Assembly (NCBI GenBank): GCA_030141605.1 | Contig: JAQGDQ010001297.1 | Location: forward strand, 1-48,923 | Reading direction: 5' to 3' | Source of the DNA: Tubiluchus corallicola | Lineage: Eukaryota; Priapulida; Priapulimorpha; Priapulimorphida; Tubiluchidae | Length of the DNA: 48,923 nucleotides | Part shown: piece after piece, positions 29,562-44,464 of the stretch | How positions within the stretch are numbered: position 1 is the first letter of the stretch | How the letters are laid out: each line of letters begins with the position of its first letter | Made by a program: the position numbers and the translations under genes | Notes under the pieces: model-generated | The model's database searches: none | What the model saw: only the letters and a program-made list of their open reading frames with translations | Told to the model about the DNA's origin: nothing

Positions 29562-31402
29562 CTGTAAAATCAAGTTCAACAAATGAGAACTGATACTAGC
29601 AGTTCAACACAGTTTCATGTTTACACTAACGTTGCAGTTTTTGATAACTTAATCATCATAAGCCTTTTCACAGTTTCGTTGTGCACACGTGCAGTTGATG
29701 TACCATAGCAACACATCTTAGCTACAACTGTCACGTAATGTATGTGTAAAGCAAACCTGTCTGCCATATCAGTTCAGTAACTTCAGTTGTTTTACTTGGA
29801 TTGTACTTAATTGTGCGTTAGTCTGTGCATACTAGCAGGATCTTGCTTGGGAACAAGAAATAATGAACTAGATAAGATTCTAGCTAGCTGTTAAAAGTGT
29901 TACTATTACAACAGTGTGGGCATTGTCTGGTACACTTAACCTTTGACCTTTTCACGATCATCATCAATCGCTGAAACCATGAAAACGCTTATTGTTCTGT
30001 GATGATGTGCATCTCATATCTGACATTCACATTCACTGTTTAAAAGGATAAAATGTGAAAAACTACAGGCTACAACTGCTGACCTCTGATAAACACATTC
30101 ACTTTGTGCTCAAGACGACACCTTCTTAATTTTAGCATAATTATTCAAGACCATCAGTGGTCACCTTATCAGAGCCCCCGCTCTGGGACCTCTTGCATGT
30201 GTGTAGCTACGCCACTGATGACAGCATCTGACAGCTTGCTATCAATGAGAATCGTTAAGATTCGCACAGTAGCTTTGATTGTCAAACAATCAGTCAAATG
30301 AGGTAAAAAGATAGAAAGCCGCCAACTATTTGATGTAAAAATCAGAGACCCAAGAATCATCTCATCACTGGCAGGGGTCCAAGGCGACAAATTACGCCCC
30401 AAAAAGTTTTGCTTGTATGAGAAAGACTTAAAATGCGAGAGAAGTTGGCAGGTCTGCTAATTCCTTGTCATTGAAAAACCCAGGTACAATGAACAGTGCA
30501 CACCTAGTGCTCAAAAAAGAAAGAGAAAACAGTTTAAAGGACAAGAAAAGGGGCACCTCAAGTAGGTTTCAACAAATCCCCTTTAAAAAATTTTATTACT
30601 TTATAGCAATTTTATACGTACATCGTATTCGTGCTGAAAGGAATTTTTGTTTGTTTACATTTAAAATCTCGCGCAATACTGTGCTGAAGTCGCCATTACA
30701 TGACGTCACTATGCCACATAAATCAGGGGAAGAAAAGGAAATGTTAAATTATGAGCCAAAAAACTTTCCACGCAAATCTATATTACTTAGCATTTGCTTG
30801 CCTGCTGGAAAGACTTATGTAACTAAAAATAATAACTTAAAATGTTTGTGCCAATTGGTAAAATGTCGCTGACTCACCTTCCAGGGTGCACCACTCACTA
30901 ACCAAAAAACGTATTTTTAATCTTATTGACAAGATACAGTAACATGTGTGCTACGAATGCTCTGATTATTTTTTCAAACTTCACGCAATGTTATCTAAAC
31001 TTGTTTCAAACGACTTACGCTAAGAATGGCTGTGCCAAACTGTTATGGCGGGAATTTAAATTTACGAGTTTTATACAGCATTACCGCAAACCCTATATAC
31101 AAAAAGGCAGTATGTGAGCCGTATAAAATTTCAAGACGAATTTTTCAAGCTTTATGTAAGTGGGGAGGGTATTCTTGTTTCTTAAGTTTTGACTTTAATG
31201 GCAAACTAAATTAAGAGACTGAGTGAAATTTTTTAATCCATGTTACTTCTTTTTTGCAAAAATCCTAATGCCGGCCCAGTAAAGTTTTACATGCAGTCAA
31301 AAATAGCTTAGTTTAGCCCAAATAAAAGCTTGAACTGAAATAGCTGAACCCTTCTTTAGATTACAACAGTCTTGACTTCGCCAAAGATAAAGATTCCCCA
31401 CG

Positions 31403-31813
31403 TTGCTTGAAATGCTCTACCTTACTGGATTTTCACTGGAAGTCGATGTGTTTCAAAGGCGAAATTACAGAAACATTTTGGGTATCAGATGGCCAAAGAA
31501 CATTTCAAATAAAGATCTATATGAAAAAATAAAAGAAGAACCTTGGACAAGAAAAATAAAAAGACGCCGTTTAAGATGGATTGGGCGTATGCTTAGACTA
31601 CCTGATGATATTCCAGTGAAGATAGCTCTTCAACAAGCCATAGAACCAGCTAAAAAACCTGCAGGAGGACAAATGTTAACATATTTAGATTTTGCACAGA
31701 AAGATTTAAACACTTCAGCATTGATCCTTAGAAATAAATCCACTTGGGGCATTGCGGCGAGCAGGGAGTCCTGGCATAGGGAGGTGAGCAGTATCATGTC
31801 ACTGGACATGTGA
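31403..31813 (+). pseudogene. LINE fragment B (right-arm copy)
   Basis: Mirror of 16955-17365, open for 136 codons, with one residue change near the end (LDFAQK versus LDSAQK). Confidence 0.8.
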
Positions 31814-32204
31814 TTCATTAGATGATGATGATGATGAACTGGCATAGAGAGGTGAGCAGTATCATGTCACTGGATGTGTGATTCATTAGATGATGATGAT
31901 GATGATGATGATCTGGCATAGGGAGGTGAGCAGAATCATGTCACTGGACATGTGATTCATTAGATGATGATGATGATGATGATGATCTGGCATAGAGAGG
32001 TGAGCAGTATCATGTCACTGGATGTGTGATTCATTAGATGATGATGATGATGATGATCTGGCATAGGGAGGTGAGCAGAATCATGTCACTGGACGTATGA
32101 TTCATTACATGATGATGATGATGATGATGATTATGATGATGATCTGGCATAGGGAGGTGAGCAGAATCATGTCACTGGACGTATGATTCATCGGATGATG
32201 ATGG
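31771..32204. repeat. Right-arm copy of the LINE-tail minisatellite
   Basis: Six units as on the left, but with a different number of GAT triplets in several units and one interrupted run (GATTATGAT near 32130). Confidence 0.9.
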
Positions 32205-32866
32205 ATTTCACTCACATTAGCTTTGAATACAAACAGAACAATAAGGCTCTTAGATTTGCTCCAGCCTTTCACTCAAGCTACTGCATCAAGTACCAAAAGC
32301 CGACACCATTCTTCTGAATAATTTAAACCAGCCGTTAACACTGAGCAGCGAAAGATTGAGATATTTCGTAAACAACCTAAGAATGGCCGTCACGGGGTCA
32401 ATGTTCAAGAACATCTCAAACCAGTTGCAACAAGTATGATTTCGTATAGTTTCATTGTCTGTTTCAGGTGACAATACCTTTTATTGACACAGCAAGCAGA
32501 GAAAATCTGTAGTGATTATAGGTTGGAATGCGAACAATAACAAACAAGAAAGCTGATACTAGTAATTGTACAGAGCAACTTTTTTTCTAGAACAGTGACA
32601 GCCATTTACATTTGAAGTGTCTTATTTCAAAATCAATTTTTACAAAATAATTTTGATTTCATTAATATCATGGACTGTGTTATCGATAATTCTCCAGCTT
32701 GTGCAACAAATATGACCAACTATATGATCTAACCAAAAATCACTCGAGAATACTAAATTCTCTATTAACTCATCGTTCAGTTCCTAATCTTATGATTAGT
32801 ACTGAAGAGGTAATAAATACTTTTGAACTGAAATTACATTCTGCTGAAAATTAAGATTTCCTCTAC

Positions 32867-33291
32867 TAATCCCTGTGCATTATTACCTTGCTACAATAGA
32901 ATTATGGACAATTAAAGCACAATACAAATCAGAAATTGATGCATTTCAAAGAAGAAACTACAGGAACTCTCTAGGAATAAAATGACCAAAAATATCAAAC
33001 CAGAATCAGTAAAATTAAGTCAAAATCAAAAGGAGAAGATTAAGATGGATAGAACATGTTATACGACTACCAGATGGCAGCACATTAAAATTACCTTTCA
33101 AAGAAGCAGTGCAGAAAGAAAAGAAACCACAAGGAGGACAGCTGCCGACTTACATTAATTTCATCCAAAATTTTTTTATCAACACTCAATTAGATATCAA
33201 AGATACAGAGACATGGGAGGCTGTGGGGGACAGGGCAGCATGGAGTAAAGTGATCAGGGGGTCATGTCAGACGACATGTAATGATGAATAG
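32867..33291 (+). pseudogene. LINE fragment A (right-arm copy)
   Basis: Mirror of 15486-15910. The terminal open frame 33109-33291 differs at two or three residues from the left copy (DTETWEAV versus NAETWEVV). Confidence 0.75.
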
Positions 33292-33839
33292 GTCCAGTGT
33301 GAGTACATAAGCGTGAATTTTAATTAAAACAAGCAATATGGCAGATCAGTTTTGCTAATTTTCTTTTAGGTAATGTCTATTAACCTACACTACACTACAC
33401 TCTAAACACTCAACTCCTTCAGAACTGCACCATTCAAAATAGGTCTTATAAGACCTATGACTTTCTGCTGCTGTATGAGCACAGACATAACTAAATGATT
33501 ACAAATTACGTACTGTTCTATTTAGGAGAATCTCGGCGGTCCAATATGCTATTTGTTTAAACATTTATAAGTGATTTTATTGAATAAAATTAAGAAAAAC
33601 AAGTCCTTTTCAGACACTCCAACTTAGCCTATTGAGTAGCTTGGTCTGGTGTACACTTGCGTAACTGTACACACTAATATATTGATCACTTGCTTACTAC
33701 AACCCAAGCTGTACAGTGTTCTGTTGCTATTCCAGGAAAAACCAACCAATCAGCCAAGGATAAATTAAGGTCGTTTCATCTTTTAACACAAATTTCTCCT
33801 TAAAAATAGGGTAGATTTGAAGCCAAAGTGTATAAGAGT

Positions 33840-34244
33840 TAGGGGTGAGCATTCTCTACCAGAAAGCGAATTCGAATCGAACCGAATTTGTGACTTTCGA
33901 ATTCAAATCGAACCGAACTTCAGTGTTTCGAATTCGAACCGAATTCGAATTGAGATCGAAAGATTTTCGAACAAGTTTCGAACCACCTGTAAAATTAGTC
34001 TTACAAAGATCATGTATATCACTAGATTTTGTTCCGCAATAAAACGACTAGTAATTTCTTTAAAATTGTGTGCAGAAATCACTGCTAAATTACGCTAATT
34101 GCATGATGTTTCAATCGTTTTAGTGATAAAGAACATGTGTGATTGAAGTGCTGAATTATTCGAATCTATAGTTTTGGATTCGAATCGAGTTCGAACTAAA
34201 AAAACTCGTTCGAATTGAATTCGAACGTTCGATGCTCACACCTA
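33840..34244. mobile_element. Right-arm copy of the 405-bp hAT-type MITE
   Basis: Mirror of 14536-14940, with the target duplication visible as ATAAGAGT on each side. Confidence 0.88.
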
Positions 34245-34687
34245 ATAAGAGTCTTGTGTCTGGATAGTTGAAATTTTCTGCATTAGCCAATTTAGCACAA
34301 GTGATACTGTACATTGTTACAGTGCAAACACTGCAGCTGCTGAAAGCTTTTGTCAATTTTTTTGTTAAAATTATCCGATTTTTAATTCGTCTAAGGTAAG
34401 CAAATGCATGTCATGTATAATTTTGCATTAAAACCCATTGTGTGAGGTGTAGAAACCTACAAAAATTACAAAATACAACGTAATCGCCGCGTAGTGAGAA
34501 CAGTTTTTTAAGAACCCATGCAAAATGGAGCAAACACTTACGGTACGGAAAAACTTAAACCTACTCGCTTTTCATTTGGCTACTATCCCATTCAAATATG
34601 AAAGTTGGAGATACGGTGAAATTTTAAATTCATAAAAATGCAATCATGACCACAAGTTAAACTTGCTGAAGGAACGTGAAGCCATAC

Positions 34688-34770
34688 CTCAATGCAAGTG
34701 TGATTTCCAGACAACTTACAGGCTTCATCATAAAAATGACACTGAATGGATGCTGCGTTCACCATGACAG
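34688..34770 (-). CDS. ACVR2: Activin receptor type II, ectodomain exon 1 (right copy)
   Basis: Mirror of the left exon 1 with the same splice sites and no base difference. As on the left, phase 1 entry demands an upstream signal-peptide exon that I could not find between here and the window end. Confidence 0.8.
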
Positions 34771-34932
34771 CTGCAAAAAATCAATACATTCTTAAAAACA
34801 CAATTAAATTCAATTCAATTTATTCGTCCCTTTTACACAATATGCTGCATTCACCATGACAGCTGCAAAAAATCAATACATTCTTAAAAACACAATTCAA
34901 TTCAATTTATTCGTCCCTTTTACACAATATAA
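34750..34932 (-). repeat. Right-arm copy of the duplicated exon 1 acceptor
   Basis: The same 87-bp tandem duplication on the - strand, with a few substitutions and a small indel relative to the left. Confidence 0.8.
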
Positions 34933-35146
34933 CAATATACAATATTTAATTGTGAAAAAAACTACTATGATAATTGACATGGGGTAACAAAAGACCAAGA
35001 GGTCACCTAGCCGCCACCCTATATCTGCAACATTAATTAGTTTGGTTAATTATGCGACACTAGTGCGAGACTTATGTAATAAATATTAGTAATTAGGTCG
35101 TATTAGTTTAATTTGAGGAAAACAGTGCATCGAAATGACAAAAAAA

Positions 35147-35147
35147 A

Positions 35148-35192
<45 letters not shown>

Positions 35193-35221
35193 GCTACTAC
35201 TACTACTACTACTACTAATAA

Positions 35222-35301
<80 letters not shown>

Positions 35302-35364
35302 GCTTCTACTACTACTACTACTACTACTACTACTGCATTACTAATACTACTACTACTACTACTA

Positions 35365-35426
<62 letters not shown>

Positions 35427-35427
35427 G

Positions 35428-35493
<66 letters not shown>

Positions 35494-35586
35494 CAACAAT
35501 AATAAGAATAATAACAACAGCAACAACAACAGCAGCAGCAGCAGCAACAGCAACAATAGCAACAACAACAACAATAATACTAATAA
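35147..35586. repeat. Right-arm trinucleotide-repeat field
   Basis: Mirror of 13201-13640 with small changes in block composition (an AAT block replaced by ACT near 35222) and a differing A-tract length next to it. Confidence 0.97.
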
Positions 35587-35925
35587 TAAAGATGCATAAA
35601 AATAGCAGAAAGAATATTGTGTCAAAAATCAATAACAGTTGCAGTAATATTTGCAATACGTTAGAAAAAAAATTATATGTGTAATAAAGAATGCAACCTG
35701 CTTTTAACAAACAAAATTTATTACTTCAATTAAAAAATGCACCTTGAATTTAAAATAACTTTTTACTCTTTGAAAATAATATATGAGATGTTAATCCAAA
35801 CTCCAGAAAGGTGTCACAATAACTAATGCATAATTATTTAATAACAAACAACTTCATCTAATACGGTAACATTTCAGCTAGGATAACACTGCAAGTTAAA
35901 CTATTTAAAACAGAAAAACATCAGA

Positions 35926-38830
35926 TATTGAAGAACCTATTATGTAAATTGAAGAACCTACGTATCTAGAAGACTGTATAACGCACTTTACGGACAAACA
36001 CTAGATTATTATATAAATTGAAGAACCTACGTATCTAGAAGACTCTATATCATGTAAATTGAAGAACCTACGTATCTACAAGACTCTATATTATATAAAT
36101 TGAAGAACCTACGTATCTAGAAGACTCTATAACGCACTTTACGGACAAACACTAGATTATTATATAAATTGAAGAACCTACGTAAATTTAAGAACCTACG
36201 TATCTAGAAGACTGTATAACGCACTTTACGGACAAACACTAGATTATTATATAAATTGAAGAACCTACGTATCTAGAAGAACCTACGTATCTAGAAGACT
36301 CTGTAACGCACTTTACGGACAAACACTAGATTATTATGTAAATTTAAGAACCTACGTATCTAGAAGAACTTTAGATTATTATGTAAATTTAAGAACCTAC
36401 GTATCTAGAAGACTCTATAACGCACTTTACGGACAAACACTAGATTATTATGTAAATTTAAGAACCTACGTAAATTTAAGAACCTACGTATCTAGAAGAC
36501 TCTATATTATGTAAATTTAAGAACCTACGTATCTAGAAGAACTTTAGATTATCATGTCAATTTAAGAACCTACGTATCTAGAAGACTCTATATTATGTAA
36601 ATTGAAGACACTACGTATCTAGAAGACTCTATATTATGTAAATTGAAGAACCTACGTATCTAGAAGACTCTATATCATGTAAATTTAAGAACCTATGTAT
36701 CTACAAGACTCTATATTATGTAAATTGAAGAACCTACGTATCTAGAAGACTCTATATCATGTAAATTTAAGAACCTACATATCTAGAAGACTCTATATTA
36801 TGTAAATTTAAGAACCTACGTATCTAGAAGAACTTTAGATTATCATGTCAATTTAAGAACCTACGTATCTAGAAGACTCTATATTATGTAAATTGAAGAC
36901 ACTACGTATCTAGAAGACTCTATATTATGTAAATTTAAGAACCTACGTATCTAGAAGACTCTATATGAAGAACCTACGTATCTAGAAGACTCTATATCAT
37001 GTAAATTTAAGAACCTATGTATCTACAAGACTCTATATTATGTAAATTGAAGAACCTATGTATCTAGAAGACTCTATAACACATCAGATTATTATGTAAA
37101 TTGAAGAACCTACATATCTAGAAGACTCTATATCATGTAAATTTAAGAACCTACGTATCTAGAAGACTGTATAACGCACTTTACGGACAAACACTAGATT
37201 ATTATATAAATTGAAGAACCTACGTATCTAGAAGACTCTACGTATCTAGAAGACTCTATATCATGTAAATTTAAGAACCTACATATCTAGAAGACTCTAT
37301 ATTATGTAAATTTAAGAACCTACGTATCTAGAAGAACTTTAGATTATCATGTCAATTTAAGAACCTACGTATCTAGAAGACTCTATATCATGTAAATTTA
37401 AGAACCTACGTATCTAGAAGACTCTGTAACGCACTTTACGGACAAACACTAGATTATTATGTAAATTTAAGAACCTACGTATCTAGAAGAACACTAGATT
37501 ATTATGTAAATTTAAGAACCTACGTATCTAGAAGACTCTATATTATGTAAATTGAAGACACTACGTATCTAGAAGACTCTATATTATGTAAATTGAAGAA
37601 CCTACGTATCTAGAAGACTCTATATCATGTAAATTTAAGAACCTATGTATCTACAAGACTCTATATTATGTAAATTGAAGAACCTATGTATCTAGAAGAC
37701 TCTATAACACATCAGATTATTATTAAAATTCAAGAACCTACATATCTAGAAGACTCTATATCATGTAAATTTAAGAACCTACGTATCTAGAAGACTGTAT
37801 TATGTAAATTGAAGAACCTACGTATCTAGAAGACTCTATATCATGTAAATTTAAGAACCTACGTATCTAGAAGACTCTATATCATGTAAATTTAAGAACC
37901 TACATATCTAGAAGACTCTATATTATGTAAATTTAAGAACCTACGTATCTAGAAGACTGTATAACGCACTTTACGGACAAACACTAGATTATCTATGTAA
38001 ATTTAAGAACCTATGTAAATTTAAGAACCTACGTATCTAGAAGACTCTATATTATGTAAATTTAAGAACCTACGTATCTAGAAGAACTTAGATTATCATG
38101 TAAATTTAAGAACCTACGATCTAGAAGACTCTATATTATGTAAATTGAAGAACCACGTATCTAGAAGACTCTATATATGTAATTGAAGAACCTACGTATC
38201 TAGAAGTCTATATCATGTAAATTTAAGAACCTATGTATCTACAAGACTCTATATTATATTGAAGAACCTATGTATCTAGAAGACTCTATAACACATCAGA
38301 TTATTATGTAAATTGAAGAACCTACGTATCTAGAAGACTCTATATCATGTAAATTTAAGAACCTACGTATCTAGAAGACTCTATAACGCACTTTACGGAC
38401 AAACACTAGATTATTATATAAATTGAAGAACCTATGTAAATTTAAGAACCTACGTATCTAGAAGACTCTGTAACGCACTTTACGGACAAACACTAGATTA
38501 TTATATAAATTGAAGAACCTACGTATCTAGAAGACTCTACGTATCTAGAAGACTCTGTAACGCACTTTACGGACAAACACTAGATTATTATATAAATTGA
38601 AGAACCTATGTAAATTTAAGAACCTACGTATCTAGAAGACTCTATAACGCACTTTACGGACAAACACTAGATTATTATATAAATTGAAGAACCTATGTAT
38701 CTAGAAGAACCTACGTATCTAGAAGACTCTATAACGCACTTTACGGACAAACACTAGATTATTATATAAATTGAATATTATATAAATTGAAGAACCTACG
38801 TATCTAGAAGACTCTTTACGGACAAACACT
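35926..38830. repeat. Satellite array of ~41-bp monomers, 2.9 kb (right)
   Basis: Same monomer in the mirrored orientation, but internally reorganised. The TTTGTCCGTAAAG-type insert occurs about 14 times and is spread along the whole array, against about five on the left. Partial monomer fusions absent from the left also occur, such as 36240-36300. The array is 137 bp longer than its partner. Confidence 0.95.
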
Positions 38831-39066
38831 AGTCACGAGTCGCACTACAATCAATTCTGACAAAGAAGACAAGGAAAAACAGCAACATTGAGTGATAAAA
38901 TGCCCAAAGGCTTCTACAAAAATTGCATCTTCACAAACAACAGTGCAAATAAAGTTGAGCAGTAATCATGATAATGCATCAGTATCCAAGCAAATAACAC
39001 CTTTTAATGATTAACACTGATGTATAAGAAGAAGAAAATTTGCCAGTCTGTCGATTACGCACGCCC

Positions 39067-39615
39067 ACGTACCTCCAAATGTGGTGTACCATAAAAACTA
39101 GCATGGTCAACATGGCTTCCAAAATAGCACTTTTTAGAAAAGTGTACCAGTGTACCTTCAAATGTGGTGTACCATAAAAACTAGGGTGACCAACATGGCT
39201 TCCAAAATAGCACTTTTTAGAAGAGTGTACCAGCGTACCTTCAAATGTGGTGTACCAAAAAAAAACTAGCGTGGCCCAGCACGTCCAGCATGGCTGCCAA
39301 ACAGCACTTTTTAGAAGAGTGTACCAGCGTACCTCCAAATGTGGTGTACCATAAAAACTAGCGTGGCTCAGCACGCCCAGCATGGCTGCCAAAACAGCAC
39401 TTTTTAGAAGAGTGTACCAGCGTACCTCCAAATGTGGTGTACCATAAAAACTAGCATGGTCAACATGGCTTCCAAAATATCACTTTTTAGAAAAGTGTAC
39501 CAGCGTACCTCCAAATGTGATGTACCATGAAAACTAGCATGGTCAACATGGCTTCCAAAATAGTACTTTTTAGAAAAGTGTACCAGTGTACCTCCAAATG
39601 TGGTGTACCATAAAA
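39067..39615. repeat. Right-arm copy of the 82-94 bp minisatellite
   Basis: Mirror of 9311-9859 with the same unit number and order of long and short units. Confidence 0.9.
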
Positions 39616-40331
39616 ACCAGGGAAGGTTTTAATCAAATGTTAATTTAGTTCAATTTAAAAGACCCGAATAACGACATCAAATGACCAATATGACAGTTAA
39701 TGCAGGTACAACATGCACAGAGTGGGTGGAGCTGACTGAGCTCGTTAACGTACAAGAAAAAATTTTGAAAAAATACAAAATTCAGTACTGATCTTATTAC
39801 ACTTATTACAAGTTCTTAGTATTAACACTTGGTCAAGTGGCGTTTATGTAGCATCCGGAATGCGTATGCATTATGGGGGTGCGGAATAGATAAAAGCGAT
39901 TTATATTGTTTTCAATGCACCTGTTCATCTGACCTGCGTTATGCGTTATTTTTTCCTGTAGCTATTTCATATTGACATTTATTCTGCTGCTATTCCACTG
40001 GCGGATAACGCACAACGTATTCCTCATGCTAAAATGCCATTTGAGTGTATGTTTGTATGAATCCCTTGCTCATGTTCTTAATCCTTGATCAAAATAAGCT
40101 GATAATAATCAACATCATCAAAAACAGCAACTCTTGGCAAGGGTTTTGGGATGTCAATTTTTTTCAAAGTTTCGGCAGATAAATTAAATATCAAAGAAAA
40201 TCCACAATGTAATCAAGCTTACATAAAACTAGACATTCAGTGAAGTAAAAAATACTAGACTTAATAAGAGAGAGACAACACAGTTTTGCAATCTGTCTAG
40301 TGAGTTAAGAAAGGATGTGGCACTGGCTGAA

Positions 40332-41018
40332 ATACTCCATGTAAGCTCTGGTAGTCGATTTGTAAGTCAGGGGAGGAAGACTAGCATGAGGAGCTAGGCA
40401 TTTTCACGTACACTAAGGACATCTCACTAATACTCCATGTAAGCTCTGGTAGTCGAGCTATGTAAGTCAGAGGAGGAAGACTAGCATGAAGAGCTAGGCA
40501 TTTTCACATACATTAAAGACATCTCACTAATACTTCATGTAAGCTCTGGTAGTCGATTTAAGTCAGAGGAGGAAGACTAGCATGAAGAGCTAGGCATTTT
40601 CACGTACATTAAAAACATCTCACTAATACTCCATGTAAGCTCTGGTAGTCTATTTGTAAATCAGAGGAGGAAGACTAGCATAAGGAGCTAGGCATTTTCA
40701 CGTACATTAAAAACATCTCACTAATACTCCATGTAAGCTCTGGTAGTCGATTTGTAAATCAGAGGAGGAAGACTAGCATGAGGAACTAGGCATTTTCACA
40801 TACATTAAAGACATCTCACTAATACTCCATGTAAGCTCTGGTAGTCAATTTGTAAGTCAGAGGACGAAGACTAGCATAAGGTACTAGGCATTTTCACGTA
40901 CATTAAAGACATCTCACTAATACTCCATGTAAGCTCTGGTAGTCAATTTGTAAGTCAGAGGAAGAAGACTAGCATAAGGAACTAGGCATTTTCACGTACA
41001 TTAAAGACATCTCACTAC
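40332..41018. repeat. Right-arm copy of the ~97-bp minisatellite
   Basis: Same unit number as on the left, but with scattered substitutions that do not simply mirror unit by unit. This suggests some exchange or independent drift between arms. Confidence 0.92.
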
Positions 41019-42356
41019 TTTCAATACTTTCTTAACATGAATTAGTTATTACACACCTGCATGAGTCCATTAGCAAATATTTTTGTAAACAACAAAAATG
41101 ACGCAACAGTTTAGAAAAAACACTATCACCTGTCAATAATTAAAAAGCTGATGTGACAGTCTGTCGTGTTTGATTTGTTTGTACAACTCCACACTTACAT
41201 TTTGCACTACAAATATATTATACCATCTCCAAACAGCATTAATTATGACATGAAAACAACAGCAAGTTCGAGCAGACACAAGACACAAATCTCCAGACAG
41301 TCGCACATTTAGCTCCAATGAACAAAGACGTAACATGTTCGCCAGCCTGACAGTTTTGTGTGAAAGTGCAAGTTTTAGGTGTTTTGCTTGCCATAAGCAT
41401 TCATGTTGCACAGTATGGTGTGTGTGCCCTGCAGCAATGTTTTGAACAGCACCGACCTTGAGCTGGCTCTATTATGCTGCCGACATGCGACATGTTTCTA
41501 TCCGCTGTTGAGCATATAGGACCTATATACATATACCCCACACACACACACACATATATCACATTATGGGTAGCAGTGCAATGAACGTATGCTTGTGCAT
41601 GCAGCATCACGAGAACAGACAAAAAAAACTAATGCAAAGCCTACAATTCATACAAGCATACAGATACAGATACCATCACATCTTTCTCTTTCTTTCTATT
41701 CTTTATTAACCTTTCTTTCTACTCCTTTACTGCTCTTGATACCATCACATATTTCTCCTCTTTCTATTCTCTATTAACCTTTCCTTCTACTCATTTACTG
41801 CTCTTTTCTATTACACTCAGTCCACATTCATTTGGAGTGCTCTAAACAAGTAATCACTTACTGAGTACCCCACGGGTCATTTGCGGCTTGGCATCTTGTG
41901 TACATAATAATAAATATGTTATTAAATACTTTGATGTACAATGCTGTAATGATCGTTGTGGATATATTTAATAAATAAATAAAGATAAAAAAAATAAATT
42001 AAATTGTAATTCATGTGATAACACAAAAATGGTACGGTACTTGTTCACTGGCTTATGTATTACATTGAGAGCGGGGCAAGGGGCAAAAGAGGTAAAAACA
42101 TTCGTACAATTTGAAAATTTATGTTATTCAGTTGCATAAACCAATCTATGTTTTCTAAGCTGCACAAGTTTAGTTTATCATATAATAAATAAATAAATAA
42201 ATAAACAAACTCTAGATAAATAAAACAAACAAATGTGTGAAATGAGGCTGCCACTACTGTAACATTTTTCTAATATCACAGCTGGTTGTACAAAAGGGTT
42301 GCCTCACGTAAAGAAAAATGATACAAATGCAAGGTCGGGGCTTATAAACCAGTATA

Positions 42357-42772
42357 CAGTGTTTCCTCGCTACTTCGCGATTCGTTTATCGCGGACTCAT
42401 TGTTTCGCGGGTTTTCAAAAATATTAATGTAAAATATTTATCGCGGTACTCCGCCTAAAGTATTTTTGCACATGCGTAGTACATATTGTACAGTAATGTA
42501 TAGATTTGATGAATTTTGCAGAAAATATTATAAATTATAAAAAATTACCATTTACAGTAAATAGTGTATTTATTCGGCGGATGAATACACACCAAAAACG
42601 AAATGTAGTACTTGCGCCCGCTTGAGATTGTACACAACACACGATTGGTTGATTGATGGAATGTAAAATAATGTATAACTACTAAAATAAGTACAGCGTC
42701 CCTACTTCGTGGAAATTCACTTATCGCAGGTGGGCCTGGAACGGAACACCCGCAATAAGTGAGGGAACACTG
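42357..42772. mobile_element. Right-arm copy of the pogo-like MITE
   Basis: Mirror of 6152-6567. It has at least two base changes in its terminal 120 bp, the first clear arm-to-arm differences met when reading inward from the window edge. Confidence 0.75.
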
Positions 42773-42794
42773 TATACATCATAATAATAAAGTT

Positions 42795-43930
42795 CAGTAA
42801 ACTACATACAACTCAAGTTGGTACAACTCGAATTCTTGTGTATCTCGAACAGACCTCAGGGAACAGATTTCCCCGTTCATTTTTCCCTTTAACAAACATC
42901 CTGTAACTCGAAATCTGTAATGCGAACCAAATTCCCGGCACAATCAGGGATGAGAATGACAAATTGCAAAAAACTCTTAAACAGGTCGGGGGGTTTAGGG
43001 CCGCTTAGGCTCCCAATGGGGCTGAGGGGCAAAAACCCCTTGAAGCCAGTAACAAATTGCAATTTTGTGACCATAGAGAGCCTCTAAGTGGACTAAAAAT
43101 ATCAATTACCTTGTTTCATTCATAATTTAAAATACCCAACTATCAAGGATACATGATACCTAATTGTGTCAAAAACGCGTAAGTACTGGCCGCTCCTATG
43201 CAAAAGTATATAAAAACTGTCTGCAATTGACTGAAATAACTCTGGACAATTGATTCTATATTTTTATACATAGAGATATACATGTGGTTACACTGATGTA
43301 CGTGATGTAAACAAAGTGACGGCCTGCCAACTAGCGGTCAGTTTGTGAAATAATGTACTGGGTCCGTAAAAATTTCCTCAACGAATTTACGCGATTTACA
43401 AAAATGGCACTACTGGTCTTCCAAAAATTCGGAATTCCACGTATCTGGGAAAAATTCTCATCCCTGCACAATTTTTAAGAATCTGACTGAAATTACCTCG
43501 CTTATCTCGAACAACCTCCGAACAAGCGAGAAGTTCTACACGAAACTTTAACTGCTAGTTTCAACAAAAATTCTAAGATTTCCCATATTACCTTAACAGA
43601 ATGCCGCACGCAACATGTCTTAACGAAGAACGTGATTTCATGTAGATCACAATGTTAAAATTGCTGAATTCTATTATCCATGATACTCATACTGCAACAG
43701 AGGTGGACCACGCATTATAGTTTTGATAATTCATAAAAATGTGATGTTTGATATTTGAATAAAGGCTTAGTTCATCATTGGCACACGTTGAAATCCGTTA
43801 CTAGCGTATTATCCGACGTTGATAAACGACTCAATCTCGTTTTCTTACGAACATTGTCCAACTCGCACCCCGCGCGTAACTCGAACAAATTTTCTAGTCC
43901 CGAGGTGTTCGAGTCATACGTAGTTTACTG
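42795..43930. mobile_element. Right-arm copy of the pogo/Tigger-like element
   Basis: Mirror of 4994-6129. Confidence 0.6.
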
Positions 43931-44464
43931 TACAGTAATACTACACAGATACAAAACAAAAAAAAGAAGATGGATGATTATCCCAATTCTACACAGTTTA
44001 TACTGACCTGATATTTTGCTTATTAGTATAAATGCCAGCAACAATCTGCTCATCATGAACAGTCTTTATATGATCATCTACCCCATTCTTAGACAAATCA
44101 AATCGTTCACAACTGGTTCACAGTTGGAAACCTTGTTTATGTCACAGCTTCCTCGAGTTGACAAAACTTTAGTATTTCTTTAGTATTTCTGAAAAATAAA
44201 TAACTATTACAGGCAAATAACATTGAAGATTCAGAATTTACGTAAACAAAACAATGATTGTCAGATATTTCACGAGCATCTGTAGTAGTTTTTCCAAGTT
44301 TTGTTACTCATCCCACCTGTTCACCAGGTATACGATGTATCATCACTAAACTTTTTAAATGTCTCTTAGTATATTCTAGAAAGCTAAAAAAAAGAGGAAA
44401 TAATTTATGCTATAATTTTACTATTCTTTTTCTTCATTTCACAAGTGTCATGCATTCTTATCTC